A DNA stretch of 64,000 bases from Aureimonas sp. ME7. Its GTDB lineage: Bacteria > Pseudomonadota > Alphaproteobacteria > Rhizobiales > Rhizobiaceae. The stretch lies in contig NZ_CAJCKW010000004.1 of the NCBI RefSeq assembly GCF_903970965.1, positions 248,001 to 312,000 of the forward strand, in the 5' to 3' direction. Each line of letters starts with the position of its first letter. Within the stretch, counting starts at the first letter, position 1. Positions 49,983-59,817 of this stretch are shown here, piece by piece. The position numbers and the translations under genes were made by a program. A model generated the notes under the pieces. It was given only the letters and a program-made list of their open reading frames with translations, was not told where the DNA came from and made no database searches.

Positions 49983-49985
49983 GCC

Positions 49986-50753
49986 TTAAAGGAGGTCCTC
50001 GGCTCGAAAGCTGAAGTGCCCGTAGCGTCCGATGATCAGGTGATCGTGGATACGAATGCTCAACGCTTCGGCAGTGCCGACCAGCGTCTTCGTCATCTCG
50101 ATATCTTCCCTGGACGGCTTCGGGTCACCGGAGGGATGGTTGTGCACGAGCACCAGCGCGCTTGCCGACAGTGCCAAGGCTCGCCCGATGACCTCACGCG
50201 GATAAACCGGCGTATGGTTCACGGTGCCGATCTGCTGCACTTCGTCGGCGATCAGCGTGTTCTTCCGATCCAGAAACAGGATGCGGAACTGCTCGCGCGT
50301 CTCGTGCGCCATCGCGGCATGGCAATAGTCGAGAACGGCCGACCAGGACGACAGGATCTCGCGGGAATGGATCTGCGAGCGCGATGCACGCTGGTTTACC
50401 GCCGTGACGATGCGCAGATCCTGCGCGACGGATGGTCCGATGCCGTCCACCTCCTGTAGGAGATGGGCCGGCGCGTTGACGACGTCCGCTAAAGTGCCGA
50501 ACCGGCGCAGGAGATCCTTGGCGATGGGCTTGGTATCCCGACGCGGGATGAAGCGGAAGAGGAGGAGTTCCAAGAGCTCGTAGTCCGCCAGCGCATCCGG
50601 GCCGGACTTGGCGAAGCGATCGCGCAGACGATCTCGGTGACCGCTTGCCGGCGAGACCGGCGGCGGCTCGCGCTTTTTCGGAGAAAGGTCGGACACGTCT
50701 CCGCTCAAGAGCGGAAGCGGCGCCTCGTCGAACCCATCCTCCCGATCCTTCAT
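49986..50753 (-). CDS. radC: RadC family protein (JAB-domain)
   Basis: 255 residues. An N-terminal helix-hairpin-helix-like region ([11 protein letters not shown]-x-x-I-P-R-R-D) precedes a JAB/MPN domain with the metal site H-N-H-P-S-G-D-P-x-P-S-x-x-D (about residues 201-215) and E upstream. Despite the historical DNA-repair name, RadC is not known to be required for repair, and it has been reported in competence and mobile-element contexts. The map gene starts 8 bp upstream on the same strand. Confidence 0.93.
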   Translation of the reverse strand: MKDREDGFDEAPLPLLSGDVSDLSPKKREPPPVSPASGHRDRLRDRFAKSGPDALADYELLELLLFRFIPRRDTKPIAKDLLRRFGTLADVVNAPAHLLQEVDGIGPSVAQDLRIVTAVNQRASRSQIHSREILSSWSAVLDYCHAAMAHETREQFRILFLDRKNTLIADEVQQIGTVNHTPVYPREVIGRALALSASALVLVHNHPSGDPKPSREDIEMTKTLVGTAEALSIRIHDHLIIGRYGHFSFRAEDLL

Positions 50754-50760
50754 CGCAGGC

Positions 50761-51612
50761 TCAACTCGTCCAAGCAGCCCATGTTTCTGGTGCGAAGCCC
50801 GGCATGTCGTTGCCGTTCAGCGAGGACGTGAAGATCTCGCAGCCGCTCTCCGTCACGCCGACGGTATGCTCGTATTGTGCGGAAAGCGAGCGATCGCGCG
50901 TGACCGCCGTCCAGCCGTCGCCGAGCACCTTCACGTGCGGCCGGCCGAGATTGATCATCGGCTCGATCGTGAAGATCATGCCGGGCCGCATCTCGACGCC
51001 CTCGCCACGTCGCCCGTAGTGGAGGATGTTGGGCGCGTCGTGGAACAGGCGGCCGATGCCGTGGCCGCAGAAGTCCCGAACCACCGAGCAGCGTTCGCCT
51101 TCGGCATAATCCTGGATCGCCGCGCCGATGTCGCCGACGTGCCCGCCGGGCTTCACCGCTTGAATGCCGAGAAGCAGCGAGCGGTAGGTGATCTCGCAAA
51201 GCCGCTCGGCGGCCCGCTTCGGGCGGCCGATGGGATACATGCGTGATGTGTCGCCATAGTAGCCGTCGAGGATCAGCGTCACGTCGATGTTGACGATGTC
51301 GCCGTCGCGCAGCGGCTTGTCGTTCGGAATGCCATGGCAGACGACGTGGTTGATCGAGGTGCAGGTGTTCTTGGTGTAGCCGCGATAGTTGAGCTGCGCC
51401 GGCAGGGCGCCGTTGTCGCGGGTGAACTCGAAGACGAAGCGATCGATCTCATTGGTGGTCGTGCCCGGTTTCACGACGTCCGCAAGCTGATCGAGCACGG
51501 TCGCCGAAAGCCTGCTGACGCGGCGCATGCCTTCGAACGCCTCGGCGTCGTAGAGGCGAATCGAGCCCGTATTTCGCAAGGGCTGGGCTTCGGCTTCGAG
51601 ATAGACGGTCAT
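50761..51612 (-). CDS. map: type I methionine aminopeptidase
   Basis: 283 residues. Removes N-terminal methionine co-translationally. Metal ligands are visible in the order Asp in [10 protein letters not shown], Asp in Y-G-D-T-S-R-M, His in C-G-H-G-I-G-R-x-F-H, Glu in F-T-I-E-P-M and Glu in Q-Y-E-H-T-V. The substrate histidine is in V-V-C-H-G-I-P. Length and lack of an N-terminal zinc finger fit bacterial type 1a. It ends 7 bp before radC, one likely operon. Confidence 0.97.
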   Translation of the reverse strand: MTVYLEAEAQPLRNTGSIRLYDAEAFEGMRRVSRLSATVLDQLADVVKPGTTTNEIDRFVFEFTRDNGALPAQLNYRGYTKNTCTSINHVVCHGIPNDKPLRDGDIVNIDVTLILDGYYGDTSRMYPIGRPKRAAERLCEITYRSLLLGIQAVKPGGHVGDIGAAIQDYAEGERCSVVRDFCGHGIGRLFHDAPNILHYGRRGEGVEMRPGMIFTIEPMINLGRPHVKVLGDGWTAVTRDRSLSAQYEHTVGVTESGCEIFTSSLNGNDMPGFAPETWAAWTS

Positions 51613-51688
51613 CGGTTCAAGCGCTGTGTCGGAATGGAGAGATCAGGTTTTGATGTCGCACCGAATGCCGACGGCTTCAACCCTGCGA

Positions 51689-53509
51689 TCATTGGCGGAC
51701 ATAACGTCCGGGCGCATCCTCAATCACGGGAAGACCGTTGTCGCCGGGATAGCGCGGGGCCACGTGCTCGTGCGAAAGCGCGGTGACCCAGCCGTGCCAA
51801 TGCGGCCACCACGAGCCTTTGGTTTCCTCTGCGCTCTTCCACCAGTCGTCGAAGGTGAGCGCGTCCGAGGGCGGCCGGCCGACCCAGAACTGATATTTGC
51901 CCCGCGACGGAGGGTTCACGACGCCGGCGATATGCCCTGACCCGGTCACGACATAGGTCACCTCGCTGCCGAAGACCCGGCTGCCGGCATAGACGCTGCG
52001 CGCCGGCGCGATGTGATCGTCCTTGGTCGCTAGGTTGTAGATCGGGATGGTAACGTCCGACAGGTCGAGCCGAACGCCGCCGATCTCCATCTCGCCCTTC
52101 GCCAGACGGTTTTCCAGGTAGCAGTTGCGAAGATAGAAAAGGTGGTTCGCCTTCGCCATCCGCGTGGCGTCGGCGTTCCAGAAGAGGAGATCGAAGGGCA
52201 GAGGCTCCTTGCCCTTCAGGTAGTTGTTGACGAAGTAGGGCCAGATCAGGTCGCCCGAGCGCAGGAGGTTGAACGTGTTCGCCATCCGCGCGCCCTCGAG
52301 ATAGCCCTTGGCCATCGTGCGCTCGATCTCATCGAGTTGCGCTTCATCCACGAACACCTTCAGATCGCCGGCATGGCGGAAGTCGATCTGTGTGGTGAGG
52401 AACGTCGCCGAGGCGATCCGCTCGTCACCCTTCGCTTTCAGGTAGGAAAGGGCTGCGGCCAGAAGCGTGCCGCCGACGCAGTAGCCGATGGCGTTGACCT
52501 CTGTCTCGCCCGTCGCACGCGAGACCGTGTCGAGCCCGAAGACGAGGCCTTCGTCGATATAGGCCTGCCAGCCCTTGTCGGCGTGGCGTTCGTCCGGGTT
52601 CACCCACGAGATGACGAACACGGTATGCCCCTGTTCCACCATCCAGCGGATCAGCGACTTTTCCGGGTTCAGGTCGAGAATATAGAACCGGTTGATCCAG
52701 GGCGGGGAGATCAGGATCGGTCGCCGGAGCACCGTCTCGGTCGCTGGGCTGTACTGGATGATCTGGCAGATCTCGTTTTCCGCGACGACCTTGCCGGGCG
52801 TCATCGCGACGTTGACGCCGAGCGCGAAACGGCTGGCGTCGGACTGGCGCATGCGCAGTTGGCCGCCGCCGCGCGCCAGATCCTCGGCGAACATCTTCAT
52901 GCCGCGCACGAGGTTCTCGCCGTTCTGAGCCACCGTCTCGCGGTAGAGTTCCGGGTTGGTCAGCACGAAGTTGGAAGGCGACAGCGCGTCGGTGATCTGC
53001 CTGATGTAGAATACCGCCTTGCGCCGCGTGTGCGGGTCCAGCCCGTCGGCGCGCTCGACCAACGAGTTCGCCCAGTCGGCGGTCGCCACATAGGCCTCGC
53101 GCAGGAAGCCGAAGAACAGGTTGCGGCGCCAGTCCTCGTGCGTGAAGCGCTTGTCGGACGAAGGGGGCAGTTCGCTCGCATCGATGCCGGAGGCGCGGCG
53201 CATCGAGTCCGTCCAGATCCCCATGAAGCGCAGCATCAGCGTCGTCTGCGCTTCCAGCGCGCGTGCCGGGTCGCTCAGCCAGTAGTCACCGACCTTCGAC
53301 AGCGTCGCGACTACGTCGGGATAGTTGATCGGGCTATCCTGCGTATCCCCGCGCTCGCGCGGCTCGACCCACGCGGATGCGGCCTGGCCGAGATGCTCCA
53401 GCATGCGCGCCATGTTGCGCGCGAAGAGCTCGGGATCGCGTACGGCATAGTCCGAGAGGGGCGGCATGCCGGACTGCGGTGTTTCGTTCCCGTCCTTCAT
53501 GCCAGTCAT
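51689..53509 (-). CDS. phaC: class I poly(3-hydroxyalkanoate) synthase
   Basis: 606 residues from ATG 53509 (or 603 from ATG 53500); the frame is open upstream but without family sequence. PhaC polymerises 3-hydroxyacyl-CoA on granules. The lipase-like box is G-Y-C-V-G-G with nucleophile Cys344; the conserved N-terminal PhaC domain, W-I-N-R-F-Y-I-L-D-L-N-P, and G-S-G-H-I-A-G-V-V-N-P-P with the catalytic histidine are present. No phaA, phaB, phasin or phaR is next to it in the window, so the remaining pathway is elsewhere. Confidence 0.95.
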   Translation of the reverse strand: MTGMKDGNETPQSGMPPLSDYAVRDPELFARNMARMLEHLGQAASAWVEPRERGDTQDSPINYPDVVATLSKVGDYWLSDPARALEAQTTLMLRFMGIWTDSMRRASGIDASELPPSSDKRFTHEDWRRNLFFGFLREAYVATADWANSLVERADGLDPHTRRKAVFYIRQITDALSPSNFVLTNPELYRETVAQNGENLVRGMKMFAEDLARGGGQLRMRQSDASRFALGVNVAMTPGKVVAENEICQIIQYSPATETVLRRPILISPPWINRFYILDLNPEKSLIRWMVEQGHTVFVISWVNPDERHADKGWQAYIDEGLVFGLDTVSRATGETEVNAIGYCVGGTLLAAALSYLKAKGDERIASATFLTTQIDFRHAGDLKVFVDEAQLDEIERTMAKGYLEGARMANTFNLLRSGDLIWPYFVNNYLKGKEPLPFDLLFWNADATRMAKANHLFYLRNCYLENRLAKGEMEIGGVRLDLSDVTIPIYNLATKDDHIAPARSVYAGSRVFGSEVTYVVTGSGHIAGVVNPPSRGKYQFWVGRPPSDALTFDDWWKSAEETKGSWWPHWHGWVTALSHEHVAPRYPGDNGLPVIEDAPGRYVRQ

Positions 53510-53678
53510 CCCGGTTCGCTTATCGCCTGTTATGCACGAAAGATAAGGCGGCGACAGTTCCCGGTCTCGGCCTCCCGCGCACTTTCGTTGCGGCGCTGCA
53601 CCATGGCCCCTCGCGGTTTCCGGCCATTCCCATGCCGCCGAGCTTGGTTTATGAAGGGCGCGTTTTGGAAAAGGCATT

Positions 53679-54080
53679 GTGACGATGGCGCTGCGAGCGG
53701 TTCGACTGACGGCGATGTGCGTGTCGCTCGGACTTCCCTTGTCCGCGTGCCAAGCCTTTCTGCCGCGTGACGAAACGCCCGTCATTCCCGTCTCGCTCGC
53801 CGCCGCGCCGCCGATCGGCTCGTCCGGTCAGAAGCTGGACGCGCAAGGCTTTCCGATGATCGGACACAAGCCGCGCGGAGCGATGGCTCAAGTGTCCGAC
53901 GAGGAAGTCACCAAGACCGAAACGCAGTATTCCCGCCGCGCTGCCGGTAACGCGCGCGCGTCCGACGCCGGCTATCGGCGCGATGTCGCCGAGCTGCAGG
54001 CTTTGGCCGCGCGCCAGCAGGCCGAGGCGGACCGAGCGCTCGCCGCGCCGGCCGAGGATGCCAGCAGCCGGGCGCGATAG
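53679..54080 (+). CDS. small putative lipoprotein
   Basis: 133 residues from GTG 53679 (131 from ATG 53685). The N-terminus A-M-C-V-S-L-G-L-P-L-S-A-C has a lipobox L-S-A-C, so lipid anchoring at about Cys24 is expected. The mature part is short, Ala/Arg/Glu-rich and helical towards the C-terminus (R-D-V-A-E-L-Q-A-L-A-A-R-Q-Q-A-E-A-D). No domain is recognised. It is divergent from phaC and lies 118 bp before the aminotransferase start, in the same orientation. Confidence 0.7.
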   Translation: MTMALRAVRLTAMCVSLGLPLSACQAFLPRDETPVIPVSLAAAPPIGSSGQKLDAQGFPMIGHKPRGAMAQVSDEEVTKTETQYSRRAAGNARASDAGYRRDVAELQALAARQQAEADRALAAPAEDASSRAR

Positions 54081-54197
54081 AGCGCCGCCGACCGGGAACC
54101 GGTCGATGCGCCCGGCCCCAGCGGACGCTCAAGGACTTTCGCGAGGAGCGGCTTCGTGCCGCCTCAACTCATTGCGTCCAGCCTGAGACAGCTTCCC

Positions 54198-55418
54198 ATG
54201 AGCGAAGAATATCACAAGATCCGCCGCCTTCCTCCTTACGTGTTCGAGGAGGTCAACAAGAAGAAGGCCGCCGCGCGCGCCCGCGGGGTCGACATCATCG
54301 ACCTCGGCATGGGCAATCCGGACCTGCCGACACCCAAATTCGTCGTCGACAAGCTGTGCGAGGCGATCCGCGATCCGCGCACGCACCGCTATTCCGCGTC
54401 GAAGGGCATCGCCGGCCTCCGCCGCGCCCAGGCGGCCTACTATGAGCGCCGCTTCAACGTGAAGCTCAACCCGGACACACAGGTCGTCGCGACGCTGGGC
54501 TCCAAGGAAGGCTTCGCCAACATGGCGCAGGCCATCACCGCGCCGGGCGACGTGGTGCTTTGCCCGAACCCGACCTACCCGATCCACGCCTTCGGCTTCC
54601 TGATGACGGGGGGAACGATCCGCTCGATCCCCGCCAAGCCCGACGAGGACTTCCTGCGCGCGATCGATCGGGCGGTGCGCCACTCGATCCCGAAGCCCAT
54701 CGCGATCATTCTCAACTATCCGTCGAACCCGACCGCGTACGAGGCCGATCTCGACTTCTACGCGGAGGTGGTGAAGTTCGCGAAGGAGAACGAGATCATC
54801 GTTCTCTCCGATCTCGCCTATTCCGAAATCTTCTTCGACGGTGCGCCGCCGCCGTCCGTCCTGGAAGTGCCGGGCGCGATGGATGTCGCGGTCGAGTTCA
54901 CCTCCATGTCGAAGACCTTCTCCATGCCCGGATGGCGCGTCGGCTTCGCGGTCGGCAACGAGCGGCTGATCGCCGCTCTGGCGCGCGTGAAGTCCTACCT
55001 CGACTATGGCGCCTTCACGCCGATCCAGGTGGCGGCGACGGCGGCGCTCAACGCCGGGGATGCGGCGATCGAAGAGGTGCGGGCGGTGTATCGCCACCGG
55101 CGCGACGTTCTCGTCGAATCGTTCGGGCGGGCGCATTTCGAGGTGCCGCCTCCCTCGTCCACCATGTTCGCCTGGGCCCCGATCCCGGAGGCTTACCGCC
55201 ATATGGGCTCGCTCGACTTCTCCAAGCTGCTGATCGAGAAGGCGGATGTCGCCGTGGCGCCCGGCATCGGCTTCGGCGAGTATGGCGACGACTACGTGCG
55301 CATCGCGCTCGTCGAGAACGAGCATCGCATCCGGCAGGCCGCCCGCAATATCCGGCGCTTCCTTGCAACCGAGGGCGAAGCCAGCCACAAGGTGGTCTCG
55401 CAAAGCGCGCAGCAATAG
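54198..55418 (+). CDS. class I/II pyridoxal-phosphate aminotransferase (AlaC/LL-DAP aminotransferase-like)
   Basis: 406 residues from ATG 54198 (a GTG at 54156 would add 14 residues). The family N-terminus E-E-Y-H-K-I-R-R-L-P-P-Y-V-F-E-E-V-N and G-M-G-N-P-D-L-P-T-P identify the group annotated as LL-diaminopimelate or alanine aminotransferase. Lys239 in S-M-S-K-T-F-S is the cofactor Schiff-base lysine. The gene stands just before hom, as usual in Rhizobiales; it may serve alanine, aspartate or lysine-pathway amino transfer. Confidence 0.9.
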   Translation: MSEEYHKIRRLPPYVFEEVNKKKAAARARGVDIIDLGMGNPDLPTPKFVVDKLCEAIRDPRTHRYSASKGIAGLRRAQAAYYERRFNVKLNPDTQVVATLGSKEGFANMAQAITAPGDVVLCPNPTYPIHAFGFLMTGGTIRSIPAKPDEDFLRAIDRAVRHSIPKPIAIILNYPSNPTAYEADLDFYAEVVKFAKENEIIVLSDLAYSEIFFDGAPPPSVLEVPGAMDVAVEFTSMSKTFSMPGWRVGFAVGNERLIAALARVKSYLDYGAFTPIQVAATAALNAGDAAIEEVRAVYRHRRDVLVESFGRAHFEVPPPSSTMFAWAPIPEAYRHMGSLDFSKLLIEKADVAVAPGIGFGEYGDDYVRIALVENEHRIRQAARNIRRFLATEGEASHKVVSQSAQQ

Positions 55419-55460
55419 CTGCGCGCCTTTCCCATCGAAGCTGAAGTCTCAAGGATTCCC

Positions 55461-56765
55461 ATGGATCGCCCGCTGCGTCTCGGTTTGGCCGGACTTGGTA
55501 CGGTCGGCGCATCGCTCGCCCGGCTGCTCGCAACGCGTGCGGAAACGTACGCCCTGCGGGCCGGGCGTCCGATCGAGATCGTCGCGGTTTCGGCCCGCGA
55601 TCGCACGCGCGATCGCGGCGTCGACCTGTCGGCCGTGTCGTGGTTCGACGATCCGGTGGAACTGGCGGCGAAGGCCGAGATCGATCTTTTCGTGGAACTC
55701 GTCGGCGGCGCGGAAGGCGTGGCGCTGGCGAGCGTAAAAGCCGCGCTCGGGCGCGGCATTCCGGTCGTCACCGCCAACAAGGCGTTGCTCGCCCACCACG
55801 GCGTCGAGCTGGCCAAGCTCGCGCAGCGCAAGGATGCGACGATCTTCTACGAGGCGGCGGCTGCCGGCGGTATCCCGATCATCAAGACGATGCGCGAGGC
55901 GCTTCGCGGCAACGCGGTCGAGCGCGTCTATGGGATCCTCAACGGCACCTGCAACTACATGCTGACGCGCATGGAGGACGAGGGCATTGCCTTCGACGAC
56001 TGCCTCCGGGACGCGCAGCGGCTCGGCTATGCCGAGGCCGACCCGACCTTCGACATCGGCGGCTTTGACGCCGCGCACAAGCTGGCGATCCTGACCTCGC
56101 TCGCCTTCGGCTGCGAGATCGATCTCGAGTCGATCTTCATCGAGGGCATCTCCTCCGTCACCAATGAGGATATCGAGGCGGCGGCTGAACTCGGCTTCCG
56201 GATCAAGCTTCTGGCGGTCGCGCAGCGCACCGACAGCGGCATCGAGCAACGCGTGCACCCGACGATGATCCCCGCGCATTCGGCGCTGGCGCAGGTCGAT
56301 GGCGTGACCAATGCGGTGGCGGTCGACACCGATCTCCTCGGCTCGATCCTGCTAGTTGGTCCAGGGGCGGGCGGCAACGCCACGGCATCGGCCGTCCTGT
56401 CCGACATCATCGACGTGGCGCAGGGCGCGCGCATGCCGACCTTCGCGGTGGATGCGAAGAAGCTGGTTCCCTACAAACGCGCCAAGATGCGCGCCCACGA
56501 GGGCGGCTACTACATCCGCCTCGAGGTTCTCGATCGGGTCGGTGCCTTCGCCTCCATCGCGCGTCGCATGGCCGACAACGACATTTCGCTGGAATCGATC
56601 GTTCAGCGTCGCCGGGAAGGCGACGACGCCAGCGACGCGACGCCGGTGATCCTGATCACTCACGAGACCACCGAAGCGGCTGTCAAGAAGGCGCTGGAAG
56701 CGGTGTCGAAGGACGGCCACCTGAAGGCCGCGCCCCGGATGATTCGGATCGAAACGCTGGATTGA
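55461..56765 (+). CDS. hom: homoserine dehydrogenase
   Basis: 434 residues. Reduces aspartate semialdehyde to homoserine, the branch point to threonine and methionine. The Rossmann start is G-L-A-G-L-G-T-V-G-A-S-L; the catalytic domain has T-A-N-K-A-L-L-A, Y-G-I-L-N-G-T-C-N-Y and G-F-D-A-A-H-K-L-A-I-L. A C-terminal ACT domain (Y-Y-I-R-L-E-V-L-D-R-V-G-A-F-A-S-I-A) suggests feedback control by threonine. It follows the aminotransferase gene after 42 bp. Confidence 0.97.
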   Translation: MDRPLRLGLAGLGTVGASLARLLATRAETYALRAGRPIEIVAVSARDRTRDRGVDLSAVSWFDDPVELAAKAEIDLFVELVGGAEGVALASVKAALGRGIPVVTANKALLAHHGVELAKLAQRKDATIFYEAAAAGGIPIIKTMREALRGNAVERVYGILNGTCNYMLTRMEDEGIAFDDCLRDAQRLGYAEADPTFDIGGFDAAHKLAILTSLAFGCEIDLESIFIEGISSVTNEDIEAAAELGFRIKLLAVAQRTDSGIEQRVHPTMIPAHSALAQVDGVTNAVAVDTDLLGSILLVGPGAGGNATASAVLSDIIDVAQGARMPTFAVDAKKLVPYKRAKMRAHEGGYYIRLEVLDRVGAFASIARRMADNDISLESIVQRRREGDDASDATPVILITHETTEAAVKKALEAVSKDGHLKAAPRMIRIETLD

Positions 56766-56809
56766 TCGGCGCGGCGTTTCGGCGCGCAAAGCCAGAGGGC
56801 AGGCAAGTC

Positions 56810-57799
56810 ATGGAACACAGCGGTCTGGACGGCGCGCACTCGCTCGATCGGCTCCTTTCGGTCGAGATCGCGCGGGTGACCGAGCGCGCCGCCGTGGCCG
56901 CCGCCATGCTGCGCGGCAAAGGCGACGAGCGCGCCGCCGACCAGGCGGCGGTGGACGCCATGCGTTCGGAACTCAACACGCTCGCGGTCGAGGGCACGGT
57001 CGTCATCGGCGAGGGAGACGAGGACAGCGCTCCCATGCTCTTCGTCGGCGAGCGGGTGGGGCAGGGCGGCCTGCCCGTCGATGTCGCGCTCGATCCGCTG
57101 GAGGGCACGACCCTCTGCGCGAAGAACCTGCCAAACGCGATTACCGTCGTCGCGGTCGCGGCGAAGGGTTCGCTTCTGAACGTGCCCGATGTCTACATGG
57201 AGAAGATCGCGATCGGCCCGGGCTACGCCGAGGGCGTCGTCGGGCTCGATCGATCGCCGCGAGAGAACCTCGAATCGCTCGCCCGTGCCAAGGGCGTGCC
57301 GGTCGACCACATCACCGCCTGCATTCTCGATCGCCCGCGTCATGCGAAACTGATCGAGGAGGTTCGTGCAACGGGCGCTTCCATTCGTCTGATCGGGGAC
57401 GGGGATGTTGCCGGCGTCATCCACGCGAGCGACCCGCTGGAAACTGGAATCGATATCTACATGGGCATCGGCGGAGCGCCGGAGGGCGTCCTGGCGGCGG
57501 CTGCGCTCCGCTGCACCGGCGGGCAGATCCAGGGCAGGCTGCAGCTCAACACGGGCGAGAAGCGCAACCGCGCCGACCGCCTCGGCCTAACAGATCCCGA
57601 GCGCATCTATCGGCTGGACGACATGGTATCCGGCGACGTCGTCTTTGCCGCGTCCGGCGTGACCGACGGCAATCTCCTGGAAGGCGTACGCTTCCACGCC
57701 AACCGGATCGAGACCCATACGATCGTGATGCAGTCGCGCGGCGGGACCATTCGCCAGATGCGCACTCGCCATTTCGACCTCGCGCGTTTCAAGCGCTAG
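56810..57799 (+). CDS. glpX: fructose-1,6-bisphosphatase class II
   Basis: 329 residues from ATG 56810; an in-frame TTG at 56762 is less likely because it sits in the hom stop. GlpX hydrolyses fructose-1,6-bisphosphate in gluconeogenesis. The motifs V-I-G-E-G-D-E-D-S-A-P-M and D-P-L-E-G-T-T hold the metal-binding residues, and the sequence contains G-I-G-G-A-P-E-G-V-L-A-A-A-A. The order aminotransferase-hom-glpX-recJ, all in one direction, is conserved in related organisms. Confidence 0.97.
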   Translation: MEHSGLDGAHSLDRLLSVEIARVTERAAVAAAMLRGKGDERAADQAAVDAMRSELNTLAVEGTVVIGEGDEDSAPMLFVGERVGQGGLPVDVALDPLEGTTLCAKNLPNAITVVAVAAKGSLLNVPDVYMEKIAIGPGYAEGVVGLDRSPRENLESLARAKGVPVDHITACILDRPRHAKLIEEVRATGASIRLIGDGDVAGVIHASDPLETGIDIYMGIGGAPEGVLAAAALRCTGGQIQGRLQLNTGEKRNRADRLGLTDPERIYRLDDMVSGDVVFAASGVTDGNLLEGVRFHANRIETHTIVMQSRGGTIRQMRTRHFDLARFKR

Positions 57800-57822
57800 C
57801 GGTCGCCGACACGCACTCTCCG

Positions 57823-59616
57823 ATGACCGATCATTCGCGGACTTTCCTCGGGGTCGAGCGCTCCGTGAACGGTCGGCGCTGGGTTCATGCTCTTACCCCA
57901 CGCACCGAAGCGGTTGCGGCGCGCATGGCGCAGTTGCACGCCATCCCCGATCTCGTGGCCCGCGTCATGGCGGCCCGTGGTGTCGCGGCGGACGATGCCG
58001 GACGATTCCTCGATCCGACGATCCGCGACCTGATGCCCGACCCGTCCACCCTGACGGATATGGACAAGGCCGCCGCTCGTCTCGCCGACGCGATCGAACG
58101 CGGGGAACGGGTGGCCGTGTTCGGCGACTACGACGTGGACGGCGCGGCGTCCTCGGCCCTCCTGTATCGCTACCTCACGCATTTCGGCATCGAATGCGAG
58201 ATCCGCATCCCGGACCGGGTGACCGAAGGCTATGGGCCAAACGCACAGGCCTTGCGGGAGCTTGCCGGGCGTGGCGCGACCCTGATCGTCACCGTCGACT
58301 GCGGCTCGACGAGCTTCGAGGCGCTGGACGCGATCGCCAAGGAAGATGTCGATCTCCTCGTCCTCGACCACCATCAGGTCGGCACCGAGCTTCCGCCGGC
58401 CATGGCGATCGTCAATCCGAATCGTCAAGACGATATCTCGGGACAAGGACACCTGTGTGCTGCCGGCGTCGTGTTCCTGACGCTAGCCTCCGTATCGCGT
58501 GAGTTGCGACGGCGCGGGCGCTCGGCCGCCCAACTGCCGGATTTGCGCCACGAGCTCGATCTTACGGCGCTGGCGACCGTTTGCGACGTCGTGCCACTCA
58601 TCGGATTCAACCGCGCGCTGGTGGTCAAGGGGCTGCAGGTCCTACGAGCGCGCTCGAGCGTCGGCTTGCGGGCTCTCGCAGATGTCGCGCGGCTACAAGG
58701 ACCCATCGAGGCGTTCCACCTCGGTTTCGTTCTCGGGCCGCGGATCAACGCTGGCGGGCGGATCGGTTCGGCGGACCTTGGCAGCCGCCTCCTGACGCTC
58801 CGCGACGATGCGAAAGCGCAGGAGATTGCCGAGCAGCTGCATCTCCTCAATGCCGAGCGTCAGGCGATGGAACGTGAGATGCTGAGCGAGGCGGAGGTCG
58901 AGATCCGCGCCGAGATCGGCAACGGGGAGGGGCCGCCCATTCTCGTGGCCGGACGTGAAAGCTGGCATCCGGGAATCGTCGGTCTGATCGCCGCTCGGCT
59001 GAAGGAGCGCTTCAGCCGACCCGCCTTTGCCATTTCCTTCGACGGCAGCGGGCGGGGAACTGGCTCAGGACGCTCGATCGGCGGGTTCGACATCGGCCGC
59101 TTCGTCCGCGAAGCCGTGGCGGACGGTATCCTCGTTCGCGGCGGCGGGCATGCGATGGCGGCGGGCCTGACGATCGAGCGCAGCCAGCTTGCGGAGTTTC
59201 GGCTGCGTGCCGAAACCCACGCGCGCTCGGCGGTAGACGCCCTTCGGGCAAACGACGTGCTTTCGATCGATGGTGCGCTCGGCGCCCGCGGACTGACGGT
59301 CGATCTCGTCGGAATGGTCGAACGGGCAGGGCCGTTCGGCTCGGGCCACCCCGCGCCCGTCTTCGCGCTTCCAAGGCATCGCGTCGCTTCGGCATCTCAT
59401 GTCGGAACGACCGGACATATCCGGGTGAGTCTGCGCTCCACGGACAACGCGACCCTGTCGGCGATTGCCTTCCGCGCGGCGGATGCGCCGGTGGGGAACG
59501 CGCTTTTACAGCGGATCGGGCAGGAGTTGCACGTGGCGGGGACTGTTTCGATCGATCGCTATCAGGGCAACGAGAAGCCGGCGTTCCGTATCACGGATGT
59601 CGCGGTACCAAGCTGA
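57823..59616 (+). CDS. recJ: single-stranded-DNA-specific exonuclease RecJ
   Basis: 597 residues. RecJ degrades single-stranded DNA 5'-3' in recombination and repair. The DHH-family motifs are G-D-Y-D-V-D-G (Asp102, 104, 106), V-D-C-G-S, D-H-H at 182-184 and H-P-G-I-V-G-L in the DHHA1 part with G-G-G-H-A-M-A-A-G. The OB-like C-terminal region follows. Last gene of the hom-glpX-recJ run; no clear terminator before the tRNA. Confidence 0.97.
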   Translation: MTDHSRTFLGVERSVNGRRWVHALTPRTEAVAARMAQLHAIPDLVARVMAARGVAADDAGRFLDPTIRDLMPDPSTLTDMDKAAARLADAIERGERVAVFGDYDVDGAASSALLYRYLTHFGIECEIRIPDRVTEGYGPNAQALRELAGRGATLIVTVDCGSTSFEALDAIAKEDVDLLVLDHHQVGTELPPAMAIVNPNRQDDISGQGHLCAAGVVFLTLASVSRELRRRGRSAAQLPDLRHELDLTALATVCDVVPLIGFNRALVVKGLQVLRARSSVGLRALADVARLQGPIEAFHLGFVLGPRINAGGRIGSADLGSRLLTLRDDAKAQEIAEQLHLLNAERQAMEREMLSEAEVEIRAEIGNGEGPPILVAGRESWHPGIVGLIAARLKERFSRPAFAISFDGSGRGTGSGRSIGGFDIGRFVREAVADGILVRGGGHAMAAGLTIERSQLAEFRLRAETHARSAVDALRANDVLSIDGALGARGLTVDLVGMVERAGPFGSGHPAPVFALPRHRVASASHVGTTGHIRVSLRSTDNATLSAIAFRAADAPVGNALLQRIGQELHVAGTVSIDRYQGNEKPAFRITDVAVPS

Positions 59617-59677
59617 CGAACCGGAACAACAAAGCGACGAACAGCTCTTTTCCAGTCGATCGAGATGTAGGGGAAGT

Positions 59678-59752
59678 GGTACGCCCGAGGGGAATCGAAC
59701 CCCTCTCTCCACCGTGAAAGGGTGGCGTCCTAACCGATAGACGACGGGCGCG
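59678..59752 (-). tRNA. tRNA-Glu (UUC)
   Basis: 75 nt on the minus strand with encoded CCA. The acceptor stem (59746-59752 with 59682-59688) closes with one G-U pair; anticodon stem C-C-A-C-C / G-G-T-G-G encloses C-T-T-T-C-A-C giving anticodon TTC; the T-loop reads GTTCGATTCC. It reads opposite to recJ and towards it. Confidence 0.97.
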
Positions 59753-59817
59753 GACAAGGGCTCTATACGGTGAGTCGTTTGGCGGTGCAACCCGAAAACC
59801 GCCCCGTATTGGTTTTC

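Noticed and set aside
52142-53770. 542-codon open frame opposite phaC
   Set aside because: Shadow of phaC; low-complexity Arg/Val composition.
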